Numbered from the stretch's first letter, positions 7,924 through 18,002 are shown. The stretch is 64,000 nucleotides of DNA from Roseimicrobium gellanilyticum (GCF_003315205.1 NZ_QNRR01000005.1:372001-436000); one strand, 5' to 3'. The notes: a model not told the origin generated them from the sequence alone. Translations and numbers: made by a program.

Positions 7924-10185
7924 ATGACTCGTCCGCGCTTCAGTGTTGTCATTCCCACTCGCAATGCAGCAGTGACCCTGGAGGCAACACTGAAGACCTG
8001 CATTGAACAGGACTTTGAAGATTATGAAATTGTCGTGTCGGACAACGGCGACACCACTGCCACGCAGGAACGGATTGAGGGCATCAATTCTCCGAGGATT
8101 CGCCGCGTTCGACCGGATCGAACGCTGGCCATGCAGGAGAACTGGGAGTTTGCCGTGGAGCAGGCGCAGGGGGAGTTCATCCTGGTGCTGGGCAGTGACG
8201 ATGGCCTGATGCTGCATTCGCTCAGGGAATTGGATCGACTCCTGAGAAAGCTGGATACGAAACTGCTGCGTTGGGATGCCGTGTGCTACAACTGGCCAAA
8301 CCTGCCTGTGCAGGAGCATGCGGCGCCCAACACCTTGCTGCTTCCCTTGAAGCAGGTGGGCTACTACCATCCCATCCGCTCACGCGACTCACGGCAGGTC
8401 ATGCTGGACGTGGTCAATGGCAAGATCAGCTATGCCGAGCTGCCCACGGTGTATGTGTCCGTTGTGCATCGCAGTCTGTTTGATGCCTTGCGGAAACGGA
8501 CCGGAAAGGTATTTCATAGCGATTGCCCGGATGTGTACAGCGGATTTGCCCTGGCTCATCTGGTGAGGAAGTATTGGACGGTGGATGCGCCCCTATCCAT
8601 CAGTGCGCTTTCAGGCGCCAGCAACGGAGTGGCAGTGCTCTACCTGAAGAACCAGTCCAACATTGCGCGGGATTTCTCGACGCTCAACCAGTCCCGAAAA
8701 ACGGGTCGCGACTGGCCAGCATGGATACCTGATCTTCCGATCTTCAGTTCGTACAGCGCGGAGTCGTTCCATTGTGCCAAGGCGGCGTTGTTCCCGAACG
8801 ACACAGAGATGCAGGTGGATCGACAGCAATTGGTGCGATTGGCCATGAGCGAGTATCGCTCGGCAGACGAGACCGAGTGGCAGATGTTACGCGAAGTCGT
8901 GCGGAAGAGTACGGCGGACGACGCTGCGCTGCTGGCGTGGTTTGACGCGGAGTACGGAGGCAAATCGCTCGTGACCTGTCCCCCTGCACCGCTGCATCAG
9001 TTGAAACGGTACGGTGGTCCCTACATGCAGCTGGATGCGGCGGAGTTCGGCGTGAAAGACGTGTGGGAGGCGGCGCTGTTGTGCGAAAAGGTACTGGGTT
9101 ATCACCGCGATGGAATCAACGCGCACGTGCACCAAGAGCAGATCGCCAGTCCTTCAAGCGTATCTGTGGCCGCTGGCACTGCCAGTCCCGGTCCGGTCGC
9201 TGTCGATACTCCGCGCGATGGTGTGTACCAGCAGGAGACGGAGGCGATGTTGCTGAAGAGCCTCGCTGGAAAGGTGACACGGAAGACCTTCATCGACGTG
9301 GGTGCAGAAAAAGGTTCTTTTGCCAGGGAGCTTCTTGAACTTGGGTTTGACGGCGTGTTGTTTGAGCCCTTTTCAGCCCACCTGCCCGTGCTGGAGGAGT
9401 TGGTGTCCCACACCCGTTCCAAAGTATTTCCCTTCGCGATCGATGCCACGGATCACGAAGGTCGGTTGCACATTGCCACGGACGAGGCCGGGCAGCCGCT
9501 GGACTACTTCCATTCTTTGCAAGCAGCTCCATCGGCGACACTCTTCCATCATGACGAAGGAGTGCCGGTCATTTGCCGCTCCCTGGAGAGTCTGGCACAG
9601 GAGGGCGTGATAGCCCCCGAGGTTGGAGTTTTGAAGATCGACACCGAGGGAAATGACCTGCGAGTGCTGCAGGGGATGGGAGTGGTGCGCGCGGAGGTCC
9701 TGATGTGCGAGTACGTGACTCCACAACTGTATCCAGATTGGTCGTGCTCCTTCCCTGATGCCTTGATGGCCGCAGCCAGAGCCATGGGATATGAGCACTG
9801 CATTGCAGTGAGCCGCTTCGATGAGCATGAAGTTGTGGAACTCGATCCCGTGCATTTTGTGGATGGGCAGTGGGGCAATCTCATCTTCACCTCCGCAGCG
9901 ATACTGCATTCTGCCCGAATTGATGTGGAAAAAATTCGTGCATGTCGACAGGAACATCACGTGAAGCTCTGTTTCAGGGAGCACTTGGAACTCTTCCAGA
10001 AAGAAGATATGATTCAGGACCAGGCGAGGCAGCTTCACGAAAAGGAGGCTGTCATTCGTCAACTGGCCGATGCCCTTGAGAATTTGCAGACAGAGCTGGG
10101 TGCGAAACATGCCAAGATCGCGGAACTCAAAGACAAGGTCACGCTGCTCAAGGAAAAAAACGAAAACCTGCGAATGAAGCGCTAA
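7924..10185 (+). CDS. GT2 glycosyltransferase - FkbM methyltransferase fusion, copy 2
   Basis: The 753-residue paralogue has the same layout as the previous gene: GT2 at 1-230 (GSDDG at 90-94), an unassigned middle, FkbM methyltransferase from about residue 454, and a longer C-terminal coiled coil from about 685. Most residues match copy 1 by eye, including long stretches of near-identical DNA, so this is a fairly recent tandem duplication. The clearest divergence lies in the linker before the FkbM domain, where copy 2 has an Ala/Ser/Pro-rich insertion. The start is the ATG at 7924 before TRPRFSVVIP, matching copy 1; an upstream frame extension has no counterpart in copy 1. The pair may act on successive sugars. 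Confidence 0.88.
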   Translation: MTRPRFSVVIPTRNAAVTLEATLKTCIEQDFEDYEIVVSDNGDTTATQERIEGINSPRIRRVRPDRTLAMQENWEFAVEQAQGEFILVLGSDDGLMLHSLRELDRLLRKLDTKLLRWDAVCYNWPNLPVQEHAAPNTLLLPLKQVGYYHPIRSRDSRQVMLDVVNGKISYAELPTVYVSVVHRSLFDALRKRTGKVFHSDCPDVYSGFALAHLVRKYWTVDAPLSISALSGASNGVAVLYLKNQSNIARDFSTLNQSRKTGRDWPAWIPDLPIFSSYSAESFHCAKAALFPNDTEMQVDRQQLVRLAMSEYRSADETEWQMLREVVRKSTADDAALLAWFDAEYGGKSLVTCPPAPLHQLKRYGGPYMQLDAAEFGVKDVWEAALLCEKVLGYHRDGINAHVHQEQIASPSSVSVAAGTASPGPVAVDTPRDGVYQQETEAMLLKSLAGKVTRKTFIDVGAEKGSFARELLELGFDGVLFEPFSAHLPVLEELVSHTRSKVFPFAIDATDHEGRLHIATDEAGQPLDYFHSLQAAPSATLFHHDEGVPVICRSLESLAQEGVIAPEVGVLKIDTEGNDLRVLQGMGVVRAEVLMCEYVTPQLYPDWSCSFPDALMAAARAMGYEHCIAVSRFDEHEVVELDPVHFVDGQWGNLIFTSAAILHSARIDVEKIRACRQEHHVKLCFREHLELFQKEDMIQDQARQLHEKEAVIRQLADALENLQTELGAKHAKIAELKDKVTLLKEKNENLRMKR

Positions 10186-10254
10186 GAAGCGGTTGGTCTA
10201 TTCGTCAACATATGACAGTAGACCCGGCGCCGCGGAAGCGGCGGAGAAAACGTT

Positions 10255-13200
10255 GTGGCCCTGCCACGGCATTTTTGTGAGCTGCTCGAAATGGAAGATC
10301 CAACATACGCCTCGCTCTCCCCCATGCAGAAGGGGATGCTCGCAGACCATCTGAGGCATGCCGAACCCGGGTTGGACCTGCTGCAGATTTTCTGTGAAGC
10401 CCACGAGCGACTGGACCCAAAGATCTTTGAGCAGGCATGGAATGTAGTGGTGAACAGGCATGATCTCCTGCGAAGCCGGTTTCTTTGGGAGGAGGTGGAT
10501 GAGCCAGTGCGGGAAGTGTTGCCGAGCATCCGGATGCCTTTTGTCGAGCTGGATTGGAGGGACTCTTCAGGAAGGGAGCAGTCGGCCCGTTTCGAAGCTT
10601 TCTTCCGGGAGGATCGCCGCAGTGGCATGTCACTCACTGAGGCTCCGCTCCTGCGCATGACATTGGTCCGCATGGGCAGGAAGTTGTGGAGATGGTGTCT
10701 CACCATCCATCACCTGCTTCTCGACGCGCGCGGCATGCTCCTGCTGCTGGATGAGCTTTACCCTGTCTATGAGAGCCTGCTGGCAGGGACCGAGCCGGTG
10801 CTCCCGCCCGCGTCACATTTCGGTGACTATGTGGCGTGGCACAGGCAGCAGGACTGGTCTTCGGCGGAAGCCTGGTGGCGCCAGCAGCTTTCCGGATTCA
10901 TCAAACCGACCCCGGCTCCTTTTCAGAACATGCAGGGGTGTGGTGAAGGTGATTGCTGGGGCGACCACCTCGTGGAACTCCCGGCGCGAGTGACACGCGG
11001 ACTCGCGGGGCTTGCCGCGCGCGCCGACGTGACGCTCAATACCGTGCTGCAGGGCGCGTGGGCGCTGGTCCTGGGCAGATGCAATGGGGAGGGCGATGTG
11101 GTGTTTGGCGCTGTACGGGCCTGCCGCAAATCCAATGTTACCTCCGCGCCCACGTCGGTGGGGCTTTTCGTCAATACCCTCCCGGTCCGTGTGGACATCT
11201 CCCCGGAGAACGAGCTGATTCCGTGGCTTGGGTCATTGCGCAGACAATGGAGGGCGATGGGTGCTTTTGAGAATGTGCCACTCTCCCATGTGCAGAGATG
11301 GAGCGAGGTGCCGCGTGGCGAGCGTCTCCTTGAGTGCATTTTCAACTACCAGGAACCCAGTTGGGACAAGGTACTGGGAAGCCGGGGCGGAGCATGGCGT
11401 CGCCGCCGTTTTGGACTTCGATGCCAGACGTCTTATCCACTGACTCTCGATGTCTATGGAGGTGGTGGCTCGCTGGAGTTGAATCTGGTGTATGATCGCC
11501 GTGCACTCAGCGCGGACTCCATCAGCCAACTGATGAAATGCCTGGAGGAGGTGCTTGCCAGCATGGCGTCATCTCGTGGAGGCCGACTTGGGGACATTGA
11601 AATGGTGAGCAAAGCCACGAGGCACCAAGTCGTCACGGCCTGGAACAAGACCGCGCGTCGCTATCCGAAGAAATGTGTCCACGAACTCTTTGAGCTGCAG
11701 GCGAAACGGATGCCGGATGCCGTGGCGGCAACAGTCAATGCGGAGTCCATCACCTATTACAAGCTGAACCTCCGGGCCAATCGCCTGGGACGTCATCTGC
11801 GCCGTCTGGGCGTGGGACCGGGTACGATGGTGGCTGTCTGCCTGGAACGCTCACTGGATCTGCTCGCCGCACTCCTGGGGGTGATGAAGGCGGGAGGCGC
11901 CTATGTGCCTCTGGATCCTGAATATCCCACAGAGAGACTTGCCTTCATGCTTGAGGACACGGGTGCGCCGCTGGTGCTGACGGTTTCCCGCCTTGCGTCG
12001 CGTCTACCTGCCACTGTGGCGAAAGTGGTCTTGCTGGACACGGATTGGCCCGAGATCAAACTCCAAAGCAGCGACGGCTTCCAGAGTCTTGTCGACGCGG
12101 AGTCTGTTGCTTATGTCATCTACACCTCAGGATCCACGGGCCGGCCCAAAGGGGTGGTGGTGCCCCATCGGGGAATTGCGCGCCTGGTGATCAATGCCGA
12201 CTACGCAAGCATCTCCGCTGACGACGTGTTCTTGCAGGCGGCTCCGGTGTCGTTCGATGCCTCCACATTCGAGATTTGGGGTGCCCTGCTTAATGGTGCA
12301 CGCGTTGAGATTCTTCCAGCGGGCAGATTCGCCATTGAGGATCTCGCGAGGTTCATCCAGGCGCAGCGAGTCACGACGATGTTCGTCACCACAGCGTTGT
12401 TCCAGCAGTTGACGGAGCTCCACAGTGATGCGCTGGGAGGAGTAAGACAGCTCCTTACCGGTGGGGAGACCATGCCGGTGGAGACCATGCGTCGGGCGTT
12501 GCAGAGCCTGCCAGGTACCCGCATCATCCATTGCTACGGCCCCACGGAAAACACCACGTTCACGACGTGTCTTGCCATTGAGTCCGTGGACAAGGACGCG
12601 GGTTCCATTCCCATCGGACGTCCCATTGCCAACACCTCCGTCTACGTACTTGACTCCCAACTTCGGCCCGTGCCTCCCGGCGTGCCTGGCGAGTTGTATG
12701 CGGGCGGAGATGGCCTGGCGCATGGCTATTTGAACCGGCCAGAATTGACGGAGGAGCGTTTCATCACGCACCCGTTGGGCAGTGGGAGTGTGGGTCGGCT
12801 CTATCGGACGGGAGATGTGGTGCGCTGGTTGCCGGACGGCACGATCGACTTCATTGGCCGCGTCGATCATCAGGTAAAGATCCGTGGTCATCGGATCGAA
12901 CTCGGAGAGATTGAGTCCGCACTCTGCAGTCATGGGGACGTGCGCGATGCCGTGGTGCTGGTGCGTGAAGAATGCCCAGGCAACAAGCGACTCACGGCCT
13001 TCTTGTCGCTCTTCCGGAAACTGTCCATTCGCGAGATCCGAAGGTACCTGGAGAGCAGGCTGCCGGCTTACATGATTCCATCCGTTTTCGTGCCATTGGA
13101 ATCGCTGCCCTTGAATTCAAATGGGAAGGTGGATCGCAGAGCGTTACTCGCTCTCCTGATGACGAAGGAGTCGGAGACTGGTGACGATGCCCAGGAGGCT

Positions 13201-14817
13201 GTGACAAGGGTGGCGCCCAGGACAGAGACGGAGGACATCGTGGCCTCCATCTGGTCTGAAGTGCTGGAGATACCCCTGGTTGGTATGCAGGATCACTTCT
13301 TTGAACTTGGAGGTCATTCTCTGCTCGCCATGACGACCGTTTCGAAAGTGCGCAAGGCACTGCACAAATCCTTCCAGGTGCGTGTTCTGTTTGAGAATCC
13401 GGTGCTCGAGGACTTCTGCATCGCCTTGCAGAAGGTTGGATTGGGAAGTGCTGATGAGCTGACGACACCCATCACGAAGGTTGCCTTAAAAGGGCCTCCT
13501 CAGGCGTCGTCCTTTCAGGAGCGAATCTGGTCTGGCTACCTACACCGCAAGCCCGACGATGCAGCCAATCTGCTGGTGTGCTTCCGCCTGAAAGGAGCAC
13601 TGGATGTAAAGGCCCTCGAGCAGAGCCTGACGGAAGTCGTGAGGAGGCATGACATCTTGCGCACCCGGCTGGAAGGGCAGCAGGGAAGAATGGTCCAGAA
13701 CATCGCTCCTGCGGAACCGGTGACGGTGGAAGTCCTTGCTCTGAGCCGCGCACCCAGGCGCTCACCTGAGCTGTCGAAGCTCATCAGCGGTATCACCCAT
13801 GCTACGCTTGATGATGGCACGGGACCGATGCTCCGCTTTACCCTGCTACAGTGGAGCGAGTCACGGCACCTTCTCCTCGTCATTTTTCACCCGCTGACGT
13901 ACGACTCCAGTGTCCGCCGCATTTTGCTTCGCGAGCTGGAGGTGCTGTACGCCGCGCATAAGGAAGACCGGCAGGCATTGCTTCCAGAGCCCACGTTGCA
14001 GTATGCGGACTTTGCCGTCTGGCAACAGAAGTGGCTGGGCAAGGACACCGTCGCTCGCAGAAGGTTGCTCAACCACTGGACGCAAGTCCTCGACAGCGAG
14101 AAACTGCCTGCGGTCGAACTTCCCTTTCCAAGGACGTCACCCGGGGAGGCCACGGCGGAGGAGTCCGTGCTCTGGATGCTCTTCAAACGTACCACTACGA
14201 GTCAGGCGAGGCATTTTGCGAAGGAGCATGGAGCCACGTTGTTCATGCTCCTTCTGGCCTGTGCGAAGGTCCTCCTGTACCGCCGTACCCGCCAGACGGA
14301 CATGCTCGTGGGGACGTACTTCGCGAGTCAGAGCCATTCCGAGATGGAGTGCGTCATGGGGCCAAGATCGAACCTCGTGGTGCTGCGCACGAATCTCTCC
14401 GACAATCCTACATTCTCCAATATTCTCCTGCGCGTGCGTGAGGTGGTCCTGGACGCACAGGCTCATCAGGACATGCCGTTTGAGCACTTGTGTGCCGCCT
14501 TGCATGCGTGTGGGAAGCCTGTGCCACCCATCGAGGCCCTGTTCATGCACACGCATGTGGAGTGGCCCATTCTGCGTCTCGAAGGCATTCGAACCCACCA
14601 ATCAACGATCCTTGGTGGATCGATACCGTGGGGATTCTCCATCAACTTCCTCAGCCGTGAAGATAGATCGGACTTCCTCCGGGCCTGTTGCGTTTTTGAT
14701 GCGCGCAGGTACGAACCTGAAGAGGTCCGTAAGTTTGTGTCGGCACTCGTGTCGATGGTAGAGACCGTCATCGCGCGCCCATCCGTCACACTGGATGAAC
14801 TGGCCATCCGCGCATAG
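10255..14817 (+). CDS. non-ribosomal peptide synthetase, C-A-T-C
   Basis: The 1520-residue synthetase reads: condensation domain (about 15-430, HHLLLDA at 152-158), adenylation domain (about 460-1000, core YTSGSTGRPKG at 623-633, YRTGDVVRW, NGKVDRR with the conserved Lys), carrier domain (FELGGHSLL, phosphopantetheine Ser1022) and a second condensation-like domain (about 1085-1515). In the last domain the active-site motif reads HPLTYDS at 1212-1218, so the catalytic second His is Pro. Hand alignment to GrsA gives a binding-pocket code near D-A-F-F-L-G-C-T-F-K, suggesting a hydrophobic amino acid, with low certainty. There is no thioesterase or reductase. The GTG start has GGAG eight bases upstream. 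It lies among glycosyltransferases 70 bases after copy 2. Confidence 0.95.
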   Translation: MALPRHFCELLEMEDPTYASLSPMQKGMLADHLRHAEPGLDLLQIFCEAHERLDPKIFEQAWNVVVNRHDLLRSRFLWEEVDEPVREVLPSIRMPFVELDWRDSSGREQSARFEAFFREDRRSGMSLTEAPLLRMTLVRMGRKLWRWCLTIHHLLLDARGMLLLLDELYPVYESLLAGTEPVLPPASHFGDYVAWHRQQDWSSAEAWWRQQLSGFIKPTPAPFQNMQGCGEGDCWGDHLVELPARVTRGLAGLAARADVTLNTVLQGAWALVLGRCNGEGDVVFGAVRACRKSNVTSAPTSVGLFVNTLPVRVDISPENELIPWLGSLRRQWRAMGAFENVPLSHVQRWSEVPRGERLLECIFNYQEPSWDKVLGSRGGAWRRRRFGLRCQTSYPLTLDVYGGGGSLELNLVYDRRALSADSISQLMKCLEEVLASMASSRGGRLGDIEMVSKATRHQVVTAWNKTARRYPKKCVHELFELQAKRMPDAVAATVNAESITYYKLNLRANRLGRHLRRLGVGPGTMVAVCLERSLDLLAALLGVMKAGGAYVPLDPEYPTERLAFMLEDTGAPLVLTVSRLASRLPATVAKVVLLDTDWPEIKLQSSDGFQSLVDAESVAYVIYTSGSTGRPKGVVVPHRGIARLVINADYASISADDVFLQAAPVSFDASTFEIWGALLNGARVEILPAGRFAIEDLARFIQAQRVTTMFVTTALFQQLTELHSDALGGVRQLLTGGETMPVETMRRALQSLPGTRIIHCYGPTENTTFTTCLAIESVDKDAGSIPIGRPIANTSVYVLDSQLRPVPPGVPGELYAGGDGLAHGYLNRPELTEERFITHPLGSGSVGRLYRTGDVVRWLPDGTIDFIGRVDHQVKIRGHRIELGEIESALCSHGDVRDAVVLVREECPGNKRLTAFLSLFRKLSIREIRRYLESRLPAYMIPSVFVPLESLPLNSNGKVDRRALLALLMTKESETGDDAQEAVTRVAPRTETEDIVASIWSEVLEIPLVGMQDHFFELGGHSLLAMTTVSKVRKALHKSFQVRVLFENPVLEDFCIALQKVGLGSADELTTPITKVALKGPPQASSFQERIWSGYLHRKPDDAANLLVCFRLKGALDVKALEQSLTEVVRRHDILRTRLEGQQGRMVQNIAPAEPVTVEVLALSRAPRRSPELSKLISGITHATLDDGTGPMLRFTLLQWSESRHLLLVIFHPLTYDSSVRRILLRELEVLYAAHKEDRQALLPEPTLQYADFAVWQQKWLGKDTVARRRLLNHWTQVLDSEKLPAVELPFPRTSPGEATAEESVLWMLFKRTTTSQARHFAKEHGATLFMLLLACAKVLLYRRTRQTDMLVGTYFASQSHSEMECVMGPRSNLVVLRTNLSDNPTFSNILLRVREVVLDAQAHQDMPFEHLCAALHACGKPVPPIEALFMHTHVEWPILRLEGIRTHQSTILGGSIPWGFSINFLSREDRSDFLRACCVFDARRYEPEEVRKFVSALVSMVETVIARPSVTLDELAIRA

Positions 14818-14846
14818 GGACGCGGGGTCTGCCCCGGTAAGCTGCG

Positions 14847-16163
14847 CTACCAGCGGATGCCCCAGCGCAGAAGGCGGTCGCACCATGCGGCGTTTGCCTG
14901 GTAGAGTACGACGTGATGGCCCAGGCGCTCCTCGGAGAACGACGATCCCAGCTCACGCATACGCAGCTTGGCCATCTCGGCAAAGCCGGTGGTGGTAATC
15001 TCCGCGCTGGACTTTTGAAGGTCGTGAACGCGGAAGCACCCCAGGCACCAGGGGAGACGCTTGATGCGCGCTCCGGCCCGCTGGAAGCGCAGCAGTAAGT
15101 CCCAGTCGAAGGCGAACTTGAAGCTCTCATCGAGGTGGCCACCGCACTTCTCCCAGAGGCTGCGGCGCCAGAACAATGTCTCCTGGGGGATGTAGTCAGC
15201 CCACAGTAACATCTCGCCATTGTGGCGCGGCAGTACCCAGCGGCCGACCTGCCAGTCGCGTTCATTGATGATGAGACGATGACCGTAGATGGCGTCCACT
15301 TCGGGGTGAGTGGCAAAATAATGAGCCACGTAGTGGAGGGCGCCCGGAGCGAGGAGGTCGTCCGAGTTCAGCCATGCCATGATCTCGCCTTTGGAGCGGG
15401 TGAAGCCCTTGTTGATCGCATTGGCAGGACCGGTGTCCTTTTCACTTCCCCAAGACGCCAGCTTGTCTGCGTGCTTCTCGATGATGTCCACGGAGCCGTC
15501 CTTGCTGCCACCGTCCCACACGTGGTAGTCGAGCCGGGGATAATCCTGGCTCAGAATGCTATGCAAGGTGCGCTCCAGGAAATCAGCCTGCTGATAAGAG
15601 GGCGTCACCATGCTGATGAGGGGCCATGACTCCGGTGGTCCGGGAGGCAGGACCTTCGGTATGGAGTCCAGCTTCAGAGGCTTGGGGTCATGCTGGCGCA
15701 GCACCCCCAGGCGCATCTCTGTCTTCCAAACCCTGTCCTTGAGCTTCAGGAAGCGGTTCACGCGGCTGGGGTCTTCCAACACGGGAGCCACGATGCATCC
15801 ACGGCGGGTGAGACTGCGGTGCACGGCTTCCTCATACGAGCGGAGGTCTGAGCGCATGAGGCGATAGCGCGTTTCCCAGTTCCAGGCCTCATGCCTGTCG
15901 TGCCGGGCTTGTACCTTCGTCTGCTTGAGCTCGCGCTTCAGCTGCACCACGCGCTTGCGCAATTCCTTGTGCCGGACGTTGCGTTTGTCTGTGGTTTCCT
16001 TCATGCGCCGCATCACTTCCATCTGCTGTTCCGAATGGGCTTGGAGGGCCTTCAGATCGATGGATGGAGCCGCAGCGTGTCCGGGAGTTCCATTGGCGCC
16101 GTCGCTCCGGCTGGTGGCGCGTCGCAGCAGCCATCGTGCAAGGAGATCATCAAGGCGTGCCAT
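14847..16163 (-). CDS. GT2 family glycosyltransferase with N-terminal coiled coil
   Basis: The 438-residue protein has a charged, helix-prone N-terminal part (about residues 25-90, EQQMEVMRRMKETTDK and a following Lys/Arg-rich stretch). The GT2 domain begins at PLISMVTPSYQQADFLERTL. VWDGGSKDGS, EKDTGPANAINKG and the metal motif LNSDD are typical of GT2 enzymes in capsule and O-antigen loci. The start at 16163 leaves 19 bases after the upstream methyltransferase; the longer frame would overlap it. It is convergent with the NRPS gene, 29 bases apart, and probably belongs to the same glycan locus. The specific sugar is not predictable. Confidence 0.87.
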   Translation of the reverse strand: MARLDDLLARWLLRRATSRSDGANGTPGHAAAPSIDLKALQAHSEQQMEVMRRMKETTDKRNVRHKELRKRVVQLKRELKQTKVQARHDRHEAWNWETRYRLMRSDLRSYEEAVHRSLTRRGCIVAPVLEDPSRVNRFLKLKDRVWKTEMRLGVLRQHDPKPLKLDSIPKVLPPGPPESWPLISMVTPSYQQADFLERTLHSILSQDYPRLDYHVWDGGSKDGSVDIIEKHADKLASWGSEKDTGPANAINKGFTRSKGEIMAWLNSDDLLAPGALHYVAHYFATHPEVDAIYGHRLIINERDWQVGRWVLPRHNGEMLLWADYIPQETLFWRRSLWEKCGGHLDESFKFAFDWDLLLRFQRAGARIKRLPWCLGCFRVHDLQKSSAEITTTGFAEMAKLRMRELGSSFSEERLGHHVVLYQANAAWCDRLLRWGIRW

Positions 16164-16182
16164 TGAGAGAGAAGGACTGTTC

Positions 16183-16767
16183 CTAGCGGCGTCGACGCAG
16201 CACCGCAAGGTGCTTGTCCACGAACTTGCCGGGGGTCAGTAATTTGCGGGAATCTTCATTGTGATGCGTGAGCACGAGCTCGGCTCCGAGGTTCTGCAGC
16301 GCATCCAGTGCGAGTTGATGTTCCTTGTCAAAATAGCTCGTGATGACCAGCAGGCCATCCTCGCCCACCTTGGTGAGGCCTTCTTCGAAGATGCGCTTCC
16401 ACAGCTCCGGGCCGTGCCAGAAGTTTTGATGGCGGAGCAGCACCATGTCGAAGTTCTCACCCAGCTCCTTGTGCTTGGAGAGCTTGGTGGCGTCTTCCAG
16501 CAGAAACTCAGCGGGAAGGTGGGCGTGATTCTCCCGTGCCTGCAGGATCTCGCGGATTCGGATGTCTGCACCAATCAACTTCACGTCGCCACTGGTCTGC
16601 GCCCTGGCAAAGTTCACCAGAGTCTCTGCCTCATCACATTGCCCGCACGCGATGTTGAGCAGCCTCAGATCCTTGTCCGCCGCCGCTTTTAGATGTGGGG
16701 AAACTTTGTCGCGCAATAGCGCGTTCAGCTTCCGCATGTCCTGGGCAATGGGATGGCTGGCAGACAT
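16183..16767 (-). CDS. class I SAM-dependent methyltransferase
   Basis: This 194-residue protein contains RLLNIACGQCDEAE, the SAM-binding motif I with Cys in place of the more usual Gly, then LIGADIR (motif II acid) and FDMVLLRHQNFW (motif IV region). The fold should be Rossmann-like. The substrate is unknown; motif IV lacks the DPPY/NPPF signature of DNA or RNA amino-methylases. It lies directly upstream of a GT2 gene and downstream of trpB on the same strand, 17 bases after the trpB stop, so it may be co-transcribed with either. Confidence 0.78.
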   Translation of the reverse strand: MSASHPIAQDMRKLNALLRDKVSPHLKAAADKDLRLLNIACGQCDEAETLVNFARAQTSGDVKLIGADIRIREILQARENHAHLPAEFLLEDATKLSKHKELGENFDMVLLRHQNFWHGPELWKRIFEEGLTKVGEDGLLVITSYFDKEHQLALDALQNLGAELVLTHHNEDSRKLLTPGKFVDKHLAVLRRRR

Positions 16768-16784
16768 GGAATGAAACGAACAGG

Positions 16785-18002
16785 CTAGAAGTTCATGCTC
16801 TCACCGAAGACATGGCGCGCAGCGGAGGCCACGTCCTTGTCACCACGACCGCTGAGGTTGGCGAGGATGATCTCGTCCTTTTGCATCGTCGGGGCGATCT
16901 TCTTCACGTAGGCCATCGCATGCGCGCTTTCGAGCGCAGGGATGATCCCCTCGTACTTGGAAAGAGTCTGGAAGGCATCCAGCGTCTCGTCATCCGTGGC
17001 ATACGCATATTCCACGCGGCCCTGGTCATGCAGGTAGGCATGTTCGGGTCCGATGGCAGGATAGTCCAAGCCGGCACTCACAGAGTGGGTCAGCTGGATC
17101 TGGCCATCTTCATTGGCCAGCAGCCAGGTCTTTGTGCCTTGCAGCACGCCGAGGCGCCCCCCTTGGAAACGCGCAGCATGCTTCTCCGGCTTGATGCCTT
17201 CGCCACCGGCTTCCACGCCGACCATGCGCACATCCTTGTCACCCAGGAACGGATGGAAAAGCCCGATGCTATTGCTGCCACCACCGACGCAGGCCACGAG
17301 CAGATCCGGCAGGCGTTGTTCACGCTCCAGGATTTGCCGACGTGCTTCGACACCGATGACACGGTGGAAGTCGCGCACGATCATGGGGAAGGGATGCGAG
17401 CCCAGAGCGCTGCCGAGAATGTAATGCGTGGTGCGCACATTCGTCACCCAGTCACGCATGGCCTCATTCACCGCTTCCTTGAGCGTCGCCTGACCGGCCG
17501 TCACTGGCACGACCTTGGCGCCGAGGAAACGCATGCGGGCGACATTGAGCGCCTGGCGCTCCATGTCCACACTGCCCATGTAGATGACGCACTCGAGATT
17601 GAACTTCGCACACACCGTGGCCGTGGCCACGCCGTGCTGACCAGCACCGGTCTCGGCGATGATGCGCTTCTTGCCCAGCCGGATGGCGAGCAGGGCCTGA
17701 CCGAGGGCGTTGTTGATCTTGTGCGCGCCCGTGTGGAGCAGGTCTTCGCGCTTCAGGTAGATCTTGGCACCGCCGAGTTCCTTGGACCAACGCTCGGCAA
17801 AGTAGAGCGGCGTCGGACGGCCCACGTACTCGCCCAAAAGGCGGTCGAGTTCGGCCTGGAAGGCGGGATCCTTCCGGGCGCGCTCGTATTCGTGGGTAAG
17901 CTCCGTAAGAGCCGCCATGAGGGTTTCCGGGACAAACATGCCTCCATACTGGCCAAAGTGGCCGTGGGCATCTGGCAGGGCGGAAGGGGCGGGGGCGCTC
18001 AT
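16785..18002 (-). CDS. trpB: tryptophan synthase beta subunit
   Basis: The 405-residue enzyme joins indole and L-serine to form tryptophan with pyridoxal phosphate, normally in an alpha2-beta2 complex with Trp[16 protein letters not shown] at the N-terminus, [20 protein letters not shown] around the PLP lysine (Lys95), and GGGSNSIG, the phosphate-binding glycine loop, are all intact. Length is normal for the TrpB1 type. The ATG at 18002 before [16 protein letters not shown] is preferred over one seven codons upstream. No trpA or other trp gene is in the window, so the pathway genes are dispersed here. Confidence 0.97.
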   Translation of the reverse strand: MSAPAPSALPDAHGHFGQYGGMFVPETLMAALTELTHEYERARKDPAFQAELDRLLGEYVGRPTPLYFAERWSKELGGAKIYLKREDLLHTGAHKINNALGQALLAIRLGKKRIIAETGAGQHGVATATVCAKFNLECVIYMGSVDMERQALNVARMRFLGAKVVPVTAGQATLKEAVNEAMRDWVTNVRTTHYILGSALGSHPFPMIVRDFHRVIGVEARRQILEREQRLPDLLVACVGGGSNSIGLFHPFLGDKDVRMVGVEAGGEGIKPEKHAARFQGGRLGVLQGTKTWLLANEDGQIQLTHSVSAGLDYPAIGPEHAYLHDQGRVEYAYATDDETLDAFQTLSKYEGIIPALESAHAMAYVKKIAPTMQKDEIILANLSGRGDKDVASAARHVFGESMNF

